Of a stretch of 64,000 nucleotides of DNA, positions 28,755-36,254 are shown piece by piece. The stretch is from positions 434,001 to 498,000 of the forward strand of contig NZ_FOGY01000001.1 in NCBI RefSeq assembly GCF_900111345.1. The letters are read 5' to 3'. The notes beneath the pieces were generated by a model. The model did not search any database. It was not told where the DNA came from and worked only from the letters and a program-made list of their open reading frames with translations. Position 1 is the stretch's first letter; every line of letters begins with the position of its first letter. The stretch comes from Psychrobacillus sp. OK032 (GTDB lineage Bacteria > Bacillota > Bacilli > Bacillales_A > Planococcaceae). The position numbers and the translations under genes are program-made.

Positions 28755-30560
28755 TTAGATTGTTCCTTTTGCTACTCGCTCCACTAATTCGGCTTGTGGA
28801 ATTTTCCAAAGTTGCATCCACTTACGTATGGAGGTTACGAGAATAACGAAACCAAGAATTAACATAATAACAGAAAGTGTTCCATTTAAGAAGTTGAATC
28901 CAGCACTTTCTGTATTCCAGTAAACGTTTGTCACCATCCAATATCCTGCTACATTCACAGTGATATACAAATAAACTAATGGAATTAAACAAGTTAGGAT
29001 GTACCAACGCTTTTCTGCAATTTTCAACACAATTGTTACACCAATGATTAAACCGATAGACGCCATTAATTGATTCGACACACCGAACAGTGCCCAAACA
29101 GAGCTAATATCTCCCGAGTAGAGTAAATATCCCCACATGAAGCAGGCTAACGCACTTGCAAAAATATTTGCCCATAAGGAATCTGTACGTTTTAAAGGTT
29201 TAAAGAATGTTCCACCAAAATCTTGGATAAGATAACGAGCAACTCGTGTCCCCGAGTCAATCGCAGTTAGGATAAAGACGGCTTCGAATAGAATAACAAA
29301 CTGATAGAAAAACGATGCCATTTTCTCAAAAATTGGAATCTCAGTGAAGATATATGTCATTCCGACTGCTAGTGTAACTGCACCACCAGTTCTTCCTTCA
29401 AGATCCATTCCAATTTCTTCACTTAGTTTATCTAAATGTACTGTTTCCATTCCTAAAGTTGCAAATTTCTCAGGAGTTGAGTTTATCGCAAAATAATCTC
29501 CTGGCATTAATGATACAGCTGCAATCAATGCCATAATTGCCACTAAACACTCTACAAGCATCGCTCCAAAAGCTACACCTTTAATATCGCTCCAACGATT
29601 AATCATTTTTGGAGTTGTACCTGACCCAACGAATGCATGGAACCCTGAAATTGCTCCACAGGCAATCGTAATCGAAATGAATGGCCAAACTGGACCAGCA
29701 ATGATTGGACCACCACCATTTATAAATTCAGTAAATGCAGGGAACTGAACTTCAGGGTTTACATAGAATACCCCAATGATTAAAGCTGCAAATACACCAA
29801 TTTTCATAAATGTACTTAAATAATCGCGAGGTGCCAACAATAACCAAACTGGCAAAGCTGCCGCAAAAAATGCATAGATTGGCAAAGCAAGAGCAATTGT
29901 ACTCTTTTCTAATGTTAAGAAATCTCCGAGTGCTGTGCCCTGAATATTTGGCCCCCAAAGGATAGCCGCCATAATAAGTCCGAACCCTACGATAGTAGCA
30001 CCTTTTAAATTGCCTGTTTTTTTATGATACAATCCAACACCCATCGCGATCGGAATCGTAATTCCTACAGCAAATGTTCCCCATGGATTTCTCTCTAAAG
30101 CACTTAGTACAACTAATGATAAACCTGCCATTGTAATTGTGATGATAAATAACATTGCGAGTCCTGCACAAAATCCCGCAACTGGCCCTAGTTCTTTTTT
30201 TGCTATTTCTGATAAAGACTTTCCACCTTGACGCATGGAAGCAAAAAGCACGACCATATCGTGAACGGCTCCCCCGATTACCGCACCAATCAGAAGCCAT
30301 AGCAATCCAGGTAAATAACCGAACTGCGCTGCAAGTATTGGCCCAACTAACGGTCCCGCCGCAGCAATCGCCGCAAAATGGTGACCAAACGTGACCCATT
30401 TGTTCGTGGGTACATAATCTTTCCCATCCTCCAGTTCATGCGCCGGAGTAGGTTTTGAATCATCTAGTTTTAAAACCTTAGCTGCCATGAACGTTCCGTA
30501 TAAACGATAAGCTATTAATAGTATACAGATAGAACCTATTACAATTGTAACCGCATTCAT
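28755..30560 (-). CDS. cstA: Carbon starvation protein A family transporter (CstA)
   Basis: The 601-aa multi-pass protein has about 16 helices. CstA family marks include TNKWVTFGHHFAAIAAAGPLVGP near residue 55, FHAFVGSGTTPKMI near residue 305, and ILTAIDSGTRVARYLIQDF near residue 435. CstA and BtsT-type proteins take up peptides or pyruvate. A LytS/LytT two-component system lies just upstream, and a pair of 21-bp-spaced direct repeats before the promoter suggests that it activates this gene. That resembles the E. coli pyruvate-sensing BtsSR-BtsT arrangement, so pyruvate uptake is a reasonable inference. Confidence 0.93.
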   Translation of the reverse strand: MNAVTIVIGSICILLIAYRLYGTFMAAKVLKLDDSKPTPAHELEDGKDYVPTNKWVTFGHHFAAIAAAGPLVGPILAAQFGYLPGLLWLLIGAVIGGAVHDMVVLFASMRQGGKSLSEIAKKELGPVAGFCAGLAMLFIITITMAGLSLVVLSALERNPWGTFAVGITIPIAMGVGLYHKKTGNLKGATIVGFGLIMAAILWGPNIQGTALGDFLTLEKSTIALALPIYAFFAAALPVWLLLAPRDYLSTFMKIGVFAALIIGVFYVNPEVQFPAFTEFINGGGPIIAGPVWPFISITIACGAISGFHAFVGSGTTPKMINRWSDIKGVAFGAMLVECLVAIMALIAAVSLMPGDYFAINSTPEKFATLGMETVHLDKLSEEIGMDLEGRTGGAVTLAVGMTYIFTEIPIFEKMASFFYQFVILFEAVFILTAIDSGTRVARYLIQDFGGTFFKPLKRTDSLWANIFASALACFMWGYLLYSGDISSVWALFGVSNQLMASIGLIIGVTIVLKIAEKRWYILTCLIPLVYLYITVNVAGYWMVTNVYWNTESAGFNFLNGTLSVIMLILGFVILVTSIRKWMQLWKIPQAELVERVAKGTI

Positions 30561-30608
30561 TTCTTTCTTCCCCCATCCTTCTAGTCTATAATAATCATAC
30601 TAAATACT

Positions 30609-30685
30609 AGTATAATAAATTCCATTTATAGCTGAATTACAAAAATTCAAGGATGAAATGCAAATATTAAGAAATGAAATACAAA
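30609..30685 (-). promoter_or_regulatory. cstA promoter with tandem LytTR-type binding site
   Basis: On the minus strand, TTTGTATTTCA (30675-30685) and TTTGCATTTCA (30654-30664) are direct repeats with starts exactly 21 bp apart. Downstream lies TATACT (30609-30614), a -10-like box with no good -35. Direct repeats about 21 bp apart, just upstream of a weak -35, are the usual target of LytTR-domain activators. Confidence 0.65.
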
Positions 30686-30720
30686 TTGACTTCGCCTAGA
30701 CATAATTTCTTCCAGATATT

Positions 30721-30762
30721 AAATTTAGCCGTTGTCGCGTGGATGCGACAACGGCTAAATTT
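30721..30762. terminator. Strong 18-bp hairpin between lytT and the cstA promoter
   Basis: A perfect stem pairs AAATTTAGCCGTTGTCGC with its complement over a 6-base loop. It probably ends the lytS-lytT transcript. T-tracts are short, so it could instead be a regulatory hairpin. Confidence 0.6.
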
Positions 30763-30857
30763 ATTCTAATAATCCCTTCAAATTCTGTGACACCCTGTTG
30801 TGCCTTGAACCAACAGGATATTAGTCATGCAATCGTTGCTGTAAAAGTACTTTTACG

Positions 30858-30950
30858 GCGAGCTCTGCGTAGGAACAAAGGTCTTTTGCGACGAGCTTGC
30901 GCAGGAGCAAAGGTCTTTTGCGACGAGCTTGCGCAGGAGCAGGAATCTTA
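30858..30950. repeat. Short tandem repeat, 32-bp unit
   Basis: GACGAGCTTGCGCAGGAGC begins at 30890 and again at 30922, exactly 32 bp apart, and is linked by AAAGGTCTTTTGC. A diverged earlier unit (GGCGAGCTCTGCG) begins near 30858. It sits between the lytT end and the hairpin. The short open frame through it has no ribosome site. Confidence 0.8.
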
Positions 30951-30999
30951 GAAAGAACTCCTTTTATGTGAAGTTACTATTTGCTGAGTCAAGTTGAAC

Positions 31000-31737
31000 T
31001 TAAAAACCAACGTGCATTTTAAATTCTTTTATGTAAGTCCTACTTACCGGAACTTTTGATTTGTCTTTCAACACTAAATTATATGTTGAATTAAACCACG
31101 GATGAATTTCAACGATATGATCCAGATTCACGATAAAACTTCTATGAACTCGCATGAATTGCGTTTGTTGTAATTTTTTCTCAATCACAACGAGGGAATC
31201 ACTAACGATATATTCATCCGTCATCGTCTTAATCTTGCACTTCCCTTCAAAAGATTCTAAATAGATGATTGAGTCATTTTCAAGTAATACTATTCGCTCA
31301 TCCACAAGGACAGCTATTTTATCTGTACTAGCTTTTTTTATAGAAGGTGAAAAAGTTGTTTTTTCAGTACCTATTTTTCCTATTTGAATAATTTTCTCGA
31401 GTGTTTGGCGAATACGTTCTTCATCAAAAGGCTTCAAAATATAGTCAATTGCGTTTAACTCGAAAGCTTGTAAGGCATATTCATCATACGCTGTTGCAAA
31501 AACAATTGCTGGAGTAGGGTTTAGCATAAGTAATTGCTTAGCTAAATCCAATCCATTATCGCCATCCAAATCAATATCTAAAAATACAAGATCTGGTTTA
31601 TGTTTAGATATTGATTTGACAGCGTTTACAAGACTATCTGCTTCACCAACTATTTCAATTTGTTTACTTTCCATAAGTAAATATTTCAATTCATCTCTTG
31701 CTAATGGTTCATCTTCAACTATAAATGCTTTCAACAT
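31000..31737 (-). CDS. LytTR-family response regulator
   Basis: The 245-aa protein has an N-terminal receiver domain (1-120), with phospho-acceptor Asp54 in VFLDIDLDGDNG, acidic pocket VEDEP and switch Lys in DYILKPFDEE. A C-terminal LytTR DNA-binding domain (about 145-245) includes FMRVHRSFIVNLDHI. ATG 31737 is preferred (MLKAFIVEDEP is the canonical receiver start). It lies inside the 3' end of the sensor gene, a 23-base overlap, with AAAGGAG upstream. It probably binds the direct repeats in front of cstA. Confidence 0.94.
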   Translation of the reverse strand: MLKAFIVEDEPLARDELKYLLMESKQIEIVGEADSLVNAVKSISKHKPDLVFLDIDLDGDNGLDLAKQLLMLNPTPAIVFATAYDEYALQAFELNAIDYILKPFDEERIRQTLEKIIQIGKIGTEKTTFSPSIKKASTDKIAVLVDERIVLLENDSIIYLESFEGKCKIKTMTDEYIVSDSLVVIEKKLQQTQFMRVHRSFIVNLDHIVEIHPWFNSTYNLVLKDKSKVPVSRTYIKEFKMHVGF

Positions 31738-33499
31738 GTTGCTGTAATACTCCTTTACTATCAAGCGGAATAGAGATTTTAATAGTCGTTCCTCTATTCA
31801 TTTCACTCGCTATTTCAAAACTTGCCTTGCCATTATAAATTCCTGATAAACGTTTACTAATATTATAAATTGCAGTGCCTGTTCCTTTTTTAGACATGAT
31901 CGTCTGTTTACCTAATATAGACATTTTATTTATTGGAATTCCTTTTCCATTATCCTTTACAATAATATGCAGATCATTATTCAAAGTGTAAATCTCAATG
32001 GCTATCATTCCGATTCCTTCTATATTAGTAAAAGCATAATTGATTGCATTCTCTACGAGTGGTTGCAATGTAAACGGAGGAAGCAATACTTTTTCAATAC
32101 CGGGTTCTATTTGAAGATCAATTTGATATTTATCCGGAAATCGTGTTTGTTCTAGAGATAAGTAGGACTTCACATTTTCTAATTCTTTTTCTAAAGGAAT
32201 GAGCATCTGCCTAGCCCCTTGTATATTCCCTCGCAAAAAGGAACTAAGCTCCAGTAATAATTTCCGTGCTTTTGGGGCGTCAGTGCGACATAAAATAGAA
32301 ATAGAGTTAAGACTATTAAATAAAAAATGCGGATGAATTTGGGATTGTAATGCTTTAATTTCTGCATCTTTTAACAATTTTGTTTGTCTTTCAGCTTCCG
32401 CTAACTCTAATTGAGTTGAAAATAGATTGGCAAGTCCCTCTGCTAGTTGCTGTTGAATATCATCTAACTTACTCGGTTGAATAAAGTACATTTTTAGTGT
32501 TCCTGCTGTTTTATTTCGCATTTTTAAAGGTAAGACGATTGCTGCTTCCAATGAACAATTACTCTCTGAACAATAAATTTCTTCTTTTAATTTTGCCACG
32601 GCAATTTCACCGTTTGCAAGCACTCTTTTCGTTAAACCTGTTATAAAATGTCCGCCTGGAATATGGTGGTCTGATGCTGCTCCAACATGTGCGAGCACTT
32701 GAAGTTCATCTGTTATGGAAACCGCATCTGCATCGGTCAAGTTCAACATGATTTCTGCAATCTCTTTACAGGAACTTGTATTTAATCCTTGCCGGAAGAA
32801 AGGCAAGGTTTGATCAGCAATATAGAAAGCTTTGCTCGTTTGGTTTGCCCGTGCTCGTTCTTCATCACGAATAATTGAACGGATTATATACATAAAGAGA
32901 AACATTCCTAAGCCGTTCACTAAAATCATCGGAATGCCAATAACTTGAACGAGTATCCATGCCTCTTCAAAAGGGTCACTTAATGCTAAAATAATAAGCA
33001 TTTGAACAGCTTCCAATGTCATTCCTAAAATAGCCGCGTTGATCGGCGTAATCTTCTTCTCTACATTAATTTGTCTTCGAGAAAAATAGCCCGAAACAAT
33101 TCCTGCTACTACAACAGCCAGTGAACACGCTAATGCTGTAAAGCCTCCTAGAGAGTATCTGTGAATACCTGCGATTAAACCAGCACCGAAACCAACGACG
33201 GGTCCCCCTAATATTCCGCCAATGACTACGCCCATTACTCTTGTATTGGCAATTGCATTATCCGGATCAATTCCTGTGAGCCATCCGCTATTAACAATTA
33301 TTCCGTGCTGAATCTCGACTCCTGTATAGTTACTAATAATTCCGAGGGTCCCAAAAAGTAAAATTAGTATTATTTTTTCGCTATTTTTATGTTCATTTTT
33401 AATAATTTGTTGAAATGATTTCAATTGAGAGAGTAAAAAAGCAACAATTACGATAATCCCTACTTTTTCTATCATTAATGTAGCTAAAACTAAGATCAT
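31715..33499 (-). CDS. LytS-type sensor histidine kinase
   Basis: The 594-aa kinase has an N-terminal 5TM-LYT receptor region (about 1-190, including the NTRVMGVVIGGILGGPVVGFGAGLIAG stretch). A GAF domain follows (about 225-365), then a His-kinase domain with phospho-site HPHFLFNSLNSIS and an ATPase N-box ENAINYAF. The start at ATG 33499 has GGGGAGA just upstream. It is coupled to the LytTR regulator. Members sense murein-related signals or extracellular pyruvate (BtsS/YpdA groups); location beside cstA favours a metabolite such as pyruvate, by inference. Confidence 0.93.
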   Translation of the reverse strand: MILVLATLMIEKVGIIVIVAFLLSQLKSFQQIIKNEHKNSEKIILILLFGTLGIISNYTGVEIQHGIIVNSGWLTGIDPDNAIANTRVMGVVIGGILGGPVVGFGAGLIAGIHRYSLGGFTALACSLAVVVAGIVSGYFSRRQINVEKKITPINAAILGMTLEAVQMLIILALSDPFEEAWILVQVIGIPMILVNGLGMFLFMYIIRSIIRDEERARANQTSKAFYIADQTLPFFRQGLNTSSCKEIAEIMLNLTDADAVSITDELQVLAHVGAASDHHIPGGHFITGLTKRVLANGEIAVAKLKEEIYCSESNCSLEAAIVLPLKMRNKTAGTLKMYFIQPSKLDDIQQQLAEGLANLFSTQLELAEAERQTKLLKDAEIKALQSQIHPHFLFNSLNSISILCRTDAPKARKLLLELSSFLRGNIQGARQMLIPLEKELENVKSYLSLEQTRFPDKYQIDLQIEPGIEKVLLPPFTLQPLVENAINYAFTNIEGIGMIAIEIYTLNNDLHIIVKDNGKGIPINKMSILGKQTIMSKKGTGTAIYNISKRLSGIYNGKASFEIASEMNRGTTIKISIPLDSKGVLQQHVESIYS

Positions 33500-33671
33500 T
33501 GCTATCTCCCCTGTTTCGTAATATTCTAACATCTTAATGATACTTGAAATCAGAACATAACAAAACCTTTATTTAAGTCGATGGAATGTCTTATCTTTGC
33601 TCGGTTATTGTTTGCCATGTCGCAAAACTAGAATTTATACACAAAAATACAAATAAAAATGTATTTCTAAT

Positions 33672-33697
33672 TGCACCGCAATTGCGGTGCTTTTTGT
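33672..33697 (+). terminator. Intrinsic-terminator-like hairpin
   Basis: A GCACCGCAATTGCGGTGC palindrome is followed by TTTTT on the plus strand. No plus-strand gene is seen upstream, so its use is unclear. Confidence 0.5.
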
Positions 33698-33706
33698 CTA
33701 AATAAA

Positions 33707-33742
33707 GATATAGCCCAGTTCATTGAACTGAGCTATATCTTT
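33707..33742 (-). terminator. Terminator of the 75-aa membrane protein gene
   Basis: AAAGATATAGC(T)CAGTTCA pairs with its near-complement and is flanked by AT-rich sequence, downstream of the gene at 33786. Confidence 0.65.
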
Positions 33743-33785
33743 ATTTATTTTCAACGCTTATAGAATTAAAGCACCCGTTAGCATA

Positions 33786-34013
33786 TTAAGAACTTTTTAT
33801 ATTGTACTTTCTTTTATCCATGTCCAAAATTCGGTAACTTCCGAATACTGATATCAAGAAAAGTAAAATGATAAATAAAACGTAAATTGATAATCTATTG
33901 ATTTCTTGTAATCCTTCGCCGTTAGCCACTACCCAAACGAATAATCCAAATAGCATCAAGTAACAAAATACATTAGGAATAATCCATGCGATTTTTAACT
34001 TTGTGTTTTTCAA
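33786..34013 (-). CDS. Small two-helix membrane protein, unknown function
   Basis: The 75-aa protein has two hydrophobic helices (about residues 9-29 and 41-60) and a short basic C-terminus (DMDKRKYNIKSS). It starts at TTG (34013), 7 bases after GAGGGGG. It has its own terminator downstream. I do not recognise a family. It is the first of three tiny membrane genes, each spaced apart on the same strand, between lytS and prfB; such clusters are typical of accessory inserts. Confidence 0.65.
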   Translation of the reverse strand: MKNTKLKIAWIIPNVFCYLMLFGLFVWVVANGEGLQEINRLSIYVLFIILLFLISVFGSYRILDMDKRKYNIKSS

Positions 34014-34104
34014 AAATATTCCCCCTCAAACTATCTACGAATATCAGCATGAATAGATTCCAAATAAGTATTTCCTTCTTAAACTAAACTGCTGCATTAG
34101 TGAA

Positions 34105-34135
34105 AAAGCGACTGTTCTTATTGAACAATCGCTTT
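34105..34135. terminator. Terminator of the 81-aa membrane protein gene
   Basis: AAAGCGA(C)TGTTC and GAACA(A)TCGCTTT form a hairpin overlapping the very end of the gene at 34134. Confidence 0.75.
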
Positions 34136-34379
34136 AATAAGACTTTAATTTCTTCTTTTTTGTAAGTGCCCAAGCGAATAAAACCCATAGTATGATGGCA
34201 CACACATTTAATAATAATTTTAAAACAACAAGTCCAAATAAAATCATTAAAAATACAATAATACTAAATAAAATTGCTAAAAATAAAGATGTTTTTACCT
34301 TACCTTGTTTAGCTAAGAAAAATTGCAATATACAAACAATAATTCCTATAACAACCAAAAGATTAGCTATAATCTTCAC
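34134..34379 (-). CDS. Small three-helix membrane protein, unknown function
   Basis: The 81-aa protein is almost entirely hydrophobic (helices at about 4-22, 29-53 and 55-72) with a KKKKLKSY tail. The start is GTG (34379); the ribosome site (AGATAAGG) is weak. The hydrophobic composition and matching terminator support a gene, but no family is recognised. Confidence 0.55.
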   Translation of the reverse strand: MKIIANLLVVIGIIVCILQFFLAKQGKVKTSLFLAILFSIIVFLMILFGLVVLKLLLNVCAIILWVLFAWALTKKKKLKSY

Positions 34380-34488
34380 CTTATCTATTCTATTTTATCT
34401 AAATTGACTTTACCCTACTGTTTAACACAAAGATATAATTACCTTTTTCAATCAAACTGCCTCTTGATGCTCTGTGCAAGAATGCTTT

Positions 34489-34761
34489 TTATGCTCCGAA
34501 CCCACGAATGCCAATTATAACTATTAACAAACCATAGCCTATAACAATAAGCGAAATCATTCCCATTCCAACATACTTTAATGAACCACTTTCTTTTGTT
34601 TTGACACCTTTAACGCCTAACACAAAACTTGATATCCATAAAGCAAGCCCTGTGAAGAAATAAGGGTTGAAAACTCCATTATTTCCTTGAGAACTCAAGT
34701 AAAATAGCAAAATTCCTGCTATAGCTAAAATAAAAGATAACAGTCCATATTTTTCCTTCAA
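34489..34761 (-). CDS. Small three-helix membrane protein, unknown function
   Basis: The 90-aa protein has helices at about 7-23, 33-50 and 63-84, with GVKGVKTKESGSLKYVG between the second and third. The layout resembles short DUF-type membrane proteins common in Bacillus accessory regions. The start is TTG (34761) behind GAGAGGGAT. It is third of the small membrane genes between lytS and prfB. No function can be given. Confidence 0.62.
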   Translation of the reverse strand: MKEKYGLLSFILAIAGILLFYLSSQGNNGVFNPYFFTGLALWISSFVLGVKGVKTKESGSLKYVGMGMISLIVIGYGLLIVIIGIRGFGA

Positions 34762-34975
34762 AGCATCTTCATCCCTCTCTATTAAGTTATTTATTACTTC
34801 GGAACCTTATCGGTTAATTATTTATCGTTGTTAGAATTTCCCTAAACAAGCATATGGCATGTTCATACTGTTATTGCTTAGCTATTTTGTCTGTTTTAGA
34901 AGTCCAAAGAAATCAAAAAGAGATTCAACAATTAATTACTACTTCTAATCTAATTTTCTATTGTTAAGAATAAAT

Positions 34976-35022
34976 AAAAAATACCCCTTTGATATTTTAT
35001 TATATCATCGGGGTATTTTTCG
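34976..35022 (-). terminator. Intrinsic terminator of prfB
   Basis: AAAATACCCC and GGGGTATTTTT form a stem around an AT-rich loop, with T-tracts on both strands, 5 bases after the prfB stop. Confidence 0.82.
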
Positions 35023-35026
35023 TCTA

Positions 35027-36131
35027 TTAATTTATGCGTGAACGTAAGAATGCATGGATGAATGGATCTAATTCACCATCAACAACTGCATGAACATTTC
35101 CGCTTTCTTCATTTGTACGATGATCTTTTACCATCGAGTATGGGTGGAAAACATAAGAGCGGATTTGGCTTCCCCATCCGATTTCTTTTTGTTCACCGCG
35201 AATTGCTGCAAGTTCGGCTTCTTGTTCTTCGATTTTTAATTGATACAATTTCGATTTCAATAACTTCATCGCATGCTCACGGTTTTTAATCTGTGAACGT
35301 TCCGTTTGGCAAGTAACAATGGTATTCGTTGGAACGTGTGTAATACGAACCGCTGAATCCGTCGTATTAATATGCTGACCACCAGCACCGGTTGCACGAT
35401 ACGTGTCAACTTTCAAATCTTCTGTACGAATTTCAATCTCAATCTCATCATTGAATTCCGGCATAACATCACAAGAAACGAAAGATGTATGGCGGCGACC
35501 AGATGAATCGAAAGGAGAAATACGTACAAGGCGATGTACACCTTTTTCTGCTTTTAAATAGCCATATGCATTATGCCCTTTTATAAGCAATGTAACGGAT
35601 TTAATACCTGCCTCATCGCCTGGTAAATAATCGAGCGTTTCTACTTTAAATCCGCGTTTATCAGCCCAACGCTGATACATACGAAGTAAAATGGAACCCC
35701 AGTCTTGTGACTCGGTACCCCCAGCACCTGGATGCAATTCTAAAATCGCATTATGCTTGTCGTATTCTTCACTTAATAGCAATTGTAGCTCGAAGTCACT
35801 TAGTGCGCTTGTGAACTCTTTCAGTTCTGAGCCAAGTTCTTCTTGTAATTCCTCATCTGGCTCTTCTTTGATAAGTTCAAGTGTCATTTCTAAGTTTTCT
35901 TGTGTAGATACAAGATCATTGTATTGCTCTACAATGGCTTTCAGTGCATTCATTTCATTAATTATTTTTTGGGCAGCCTGTGCATCGTCCCAGAAATCAG
36001 GAAATGTCATTAACTCCTCTAACTCTTGTATACGAACCTCTTTGTTTTCTAAGTCAAAGAGACCCCCTAAAGTCTTCCAATTTCCCTGCTGTTCGATCCA
36101 ATTCATTTCGTACTACTGCTATTTCTACCAT
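35027..36131 (-). CDS. prfB: Peptide chain release factor 2 with programmed +1 frameshift
   Basis: RF2 ends translation at UGA and UAA. Translation starts at ATG 36131 (GGAGG upstream) and reads 25 codons, [16 protein letters not shown] to FRGSL, before an in-frame TGA at 36056-36054. The slippery CTT-TGA-C is preceded by the internal Shine-Dalgarno AGGGGG, the classical autoregulatory +1 site. Reading resumes at GAC (36055) as [12 protein letters not shown] and continues for 342 residues, giving 367 in all. The domain-3 GGQ loop ([17 protein letters not shown]) and the anticodon-like SPF ([11 protein letters not shown]) are intact. It follows secA, as in other Bacilli. Confidence 0.96.
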
Positions 36132-36204
36132 ATTATTTATTCCTCCGACTTTCCTAAATTCAAGTAACTGTTGATAATATTCTATTCAGTTACTAGCTAG
36201 CTTC

Positions 36205-36245
36205 AGCGGCTATGTCTACCCCTCGGGGCAGACATAGCCGCTTTT
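36205..36245. terminator. Strong hairpin between secA and prfB
   Basis: AGCGGCTATGTCT pairs with AGACATAGCCGCT, with an inner CCCC/GGGG stem. The T-tract is on the plus strand, so in the secA-to-prfB direction it may attenuate or process the transcript rather than stop it. Confidence 0.6.
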
Positions 36246-36254
36246 CGCATTTTG

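Noticed and set aside
30739-30951. Plus-strand open frame of 70 codons across the 32-bp repeat
   Set aside because: No ribosome site, and its composition is explained by the tandem repeat.
31737-31764. TTG start for the LytTR regulator 9 codons upstream
   Set aside because: The receiver domain canonically begins at MLKAFIVEDEP, and AAAGGAG lies between the two possible starts.
33672-33697. Terminator assigned to a plus-strand gene
   Set aside because: No plus-strand gene precedes it; kept only as a hairpin.
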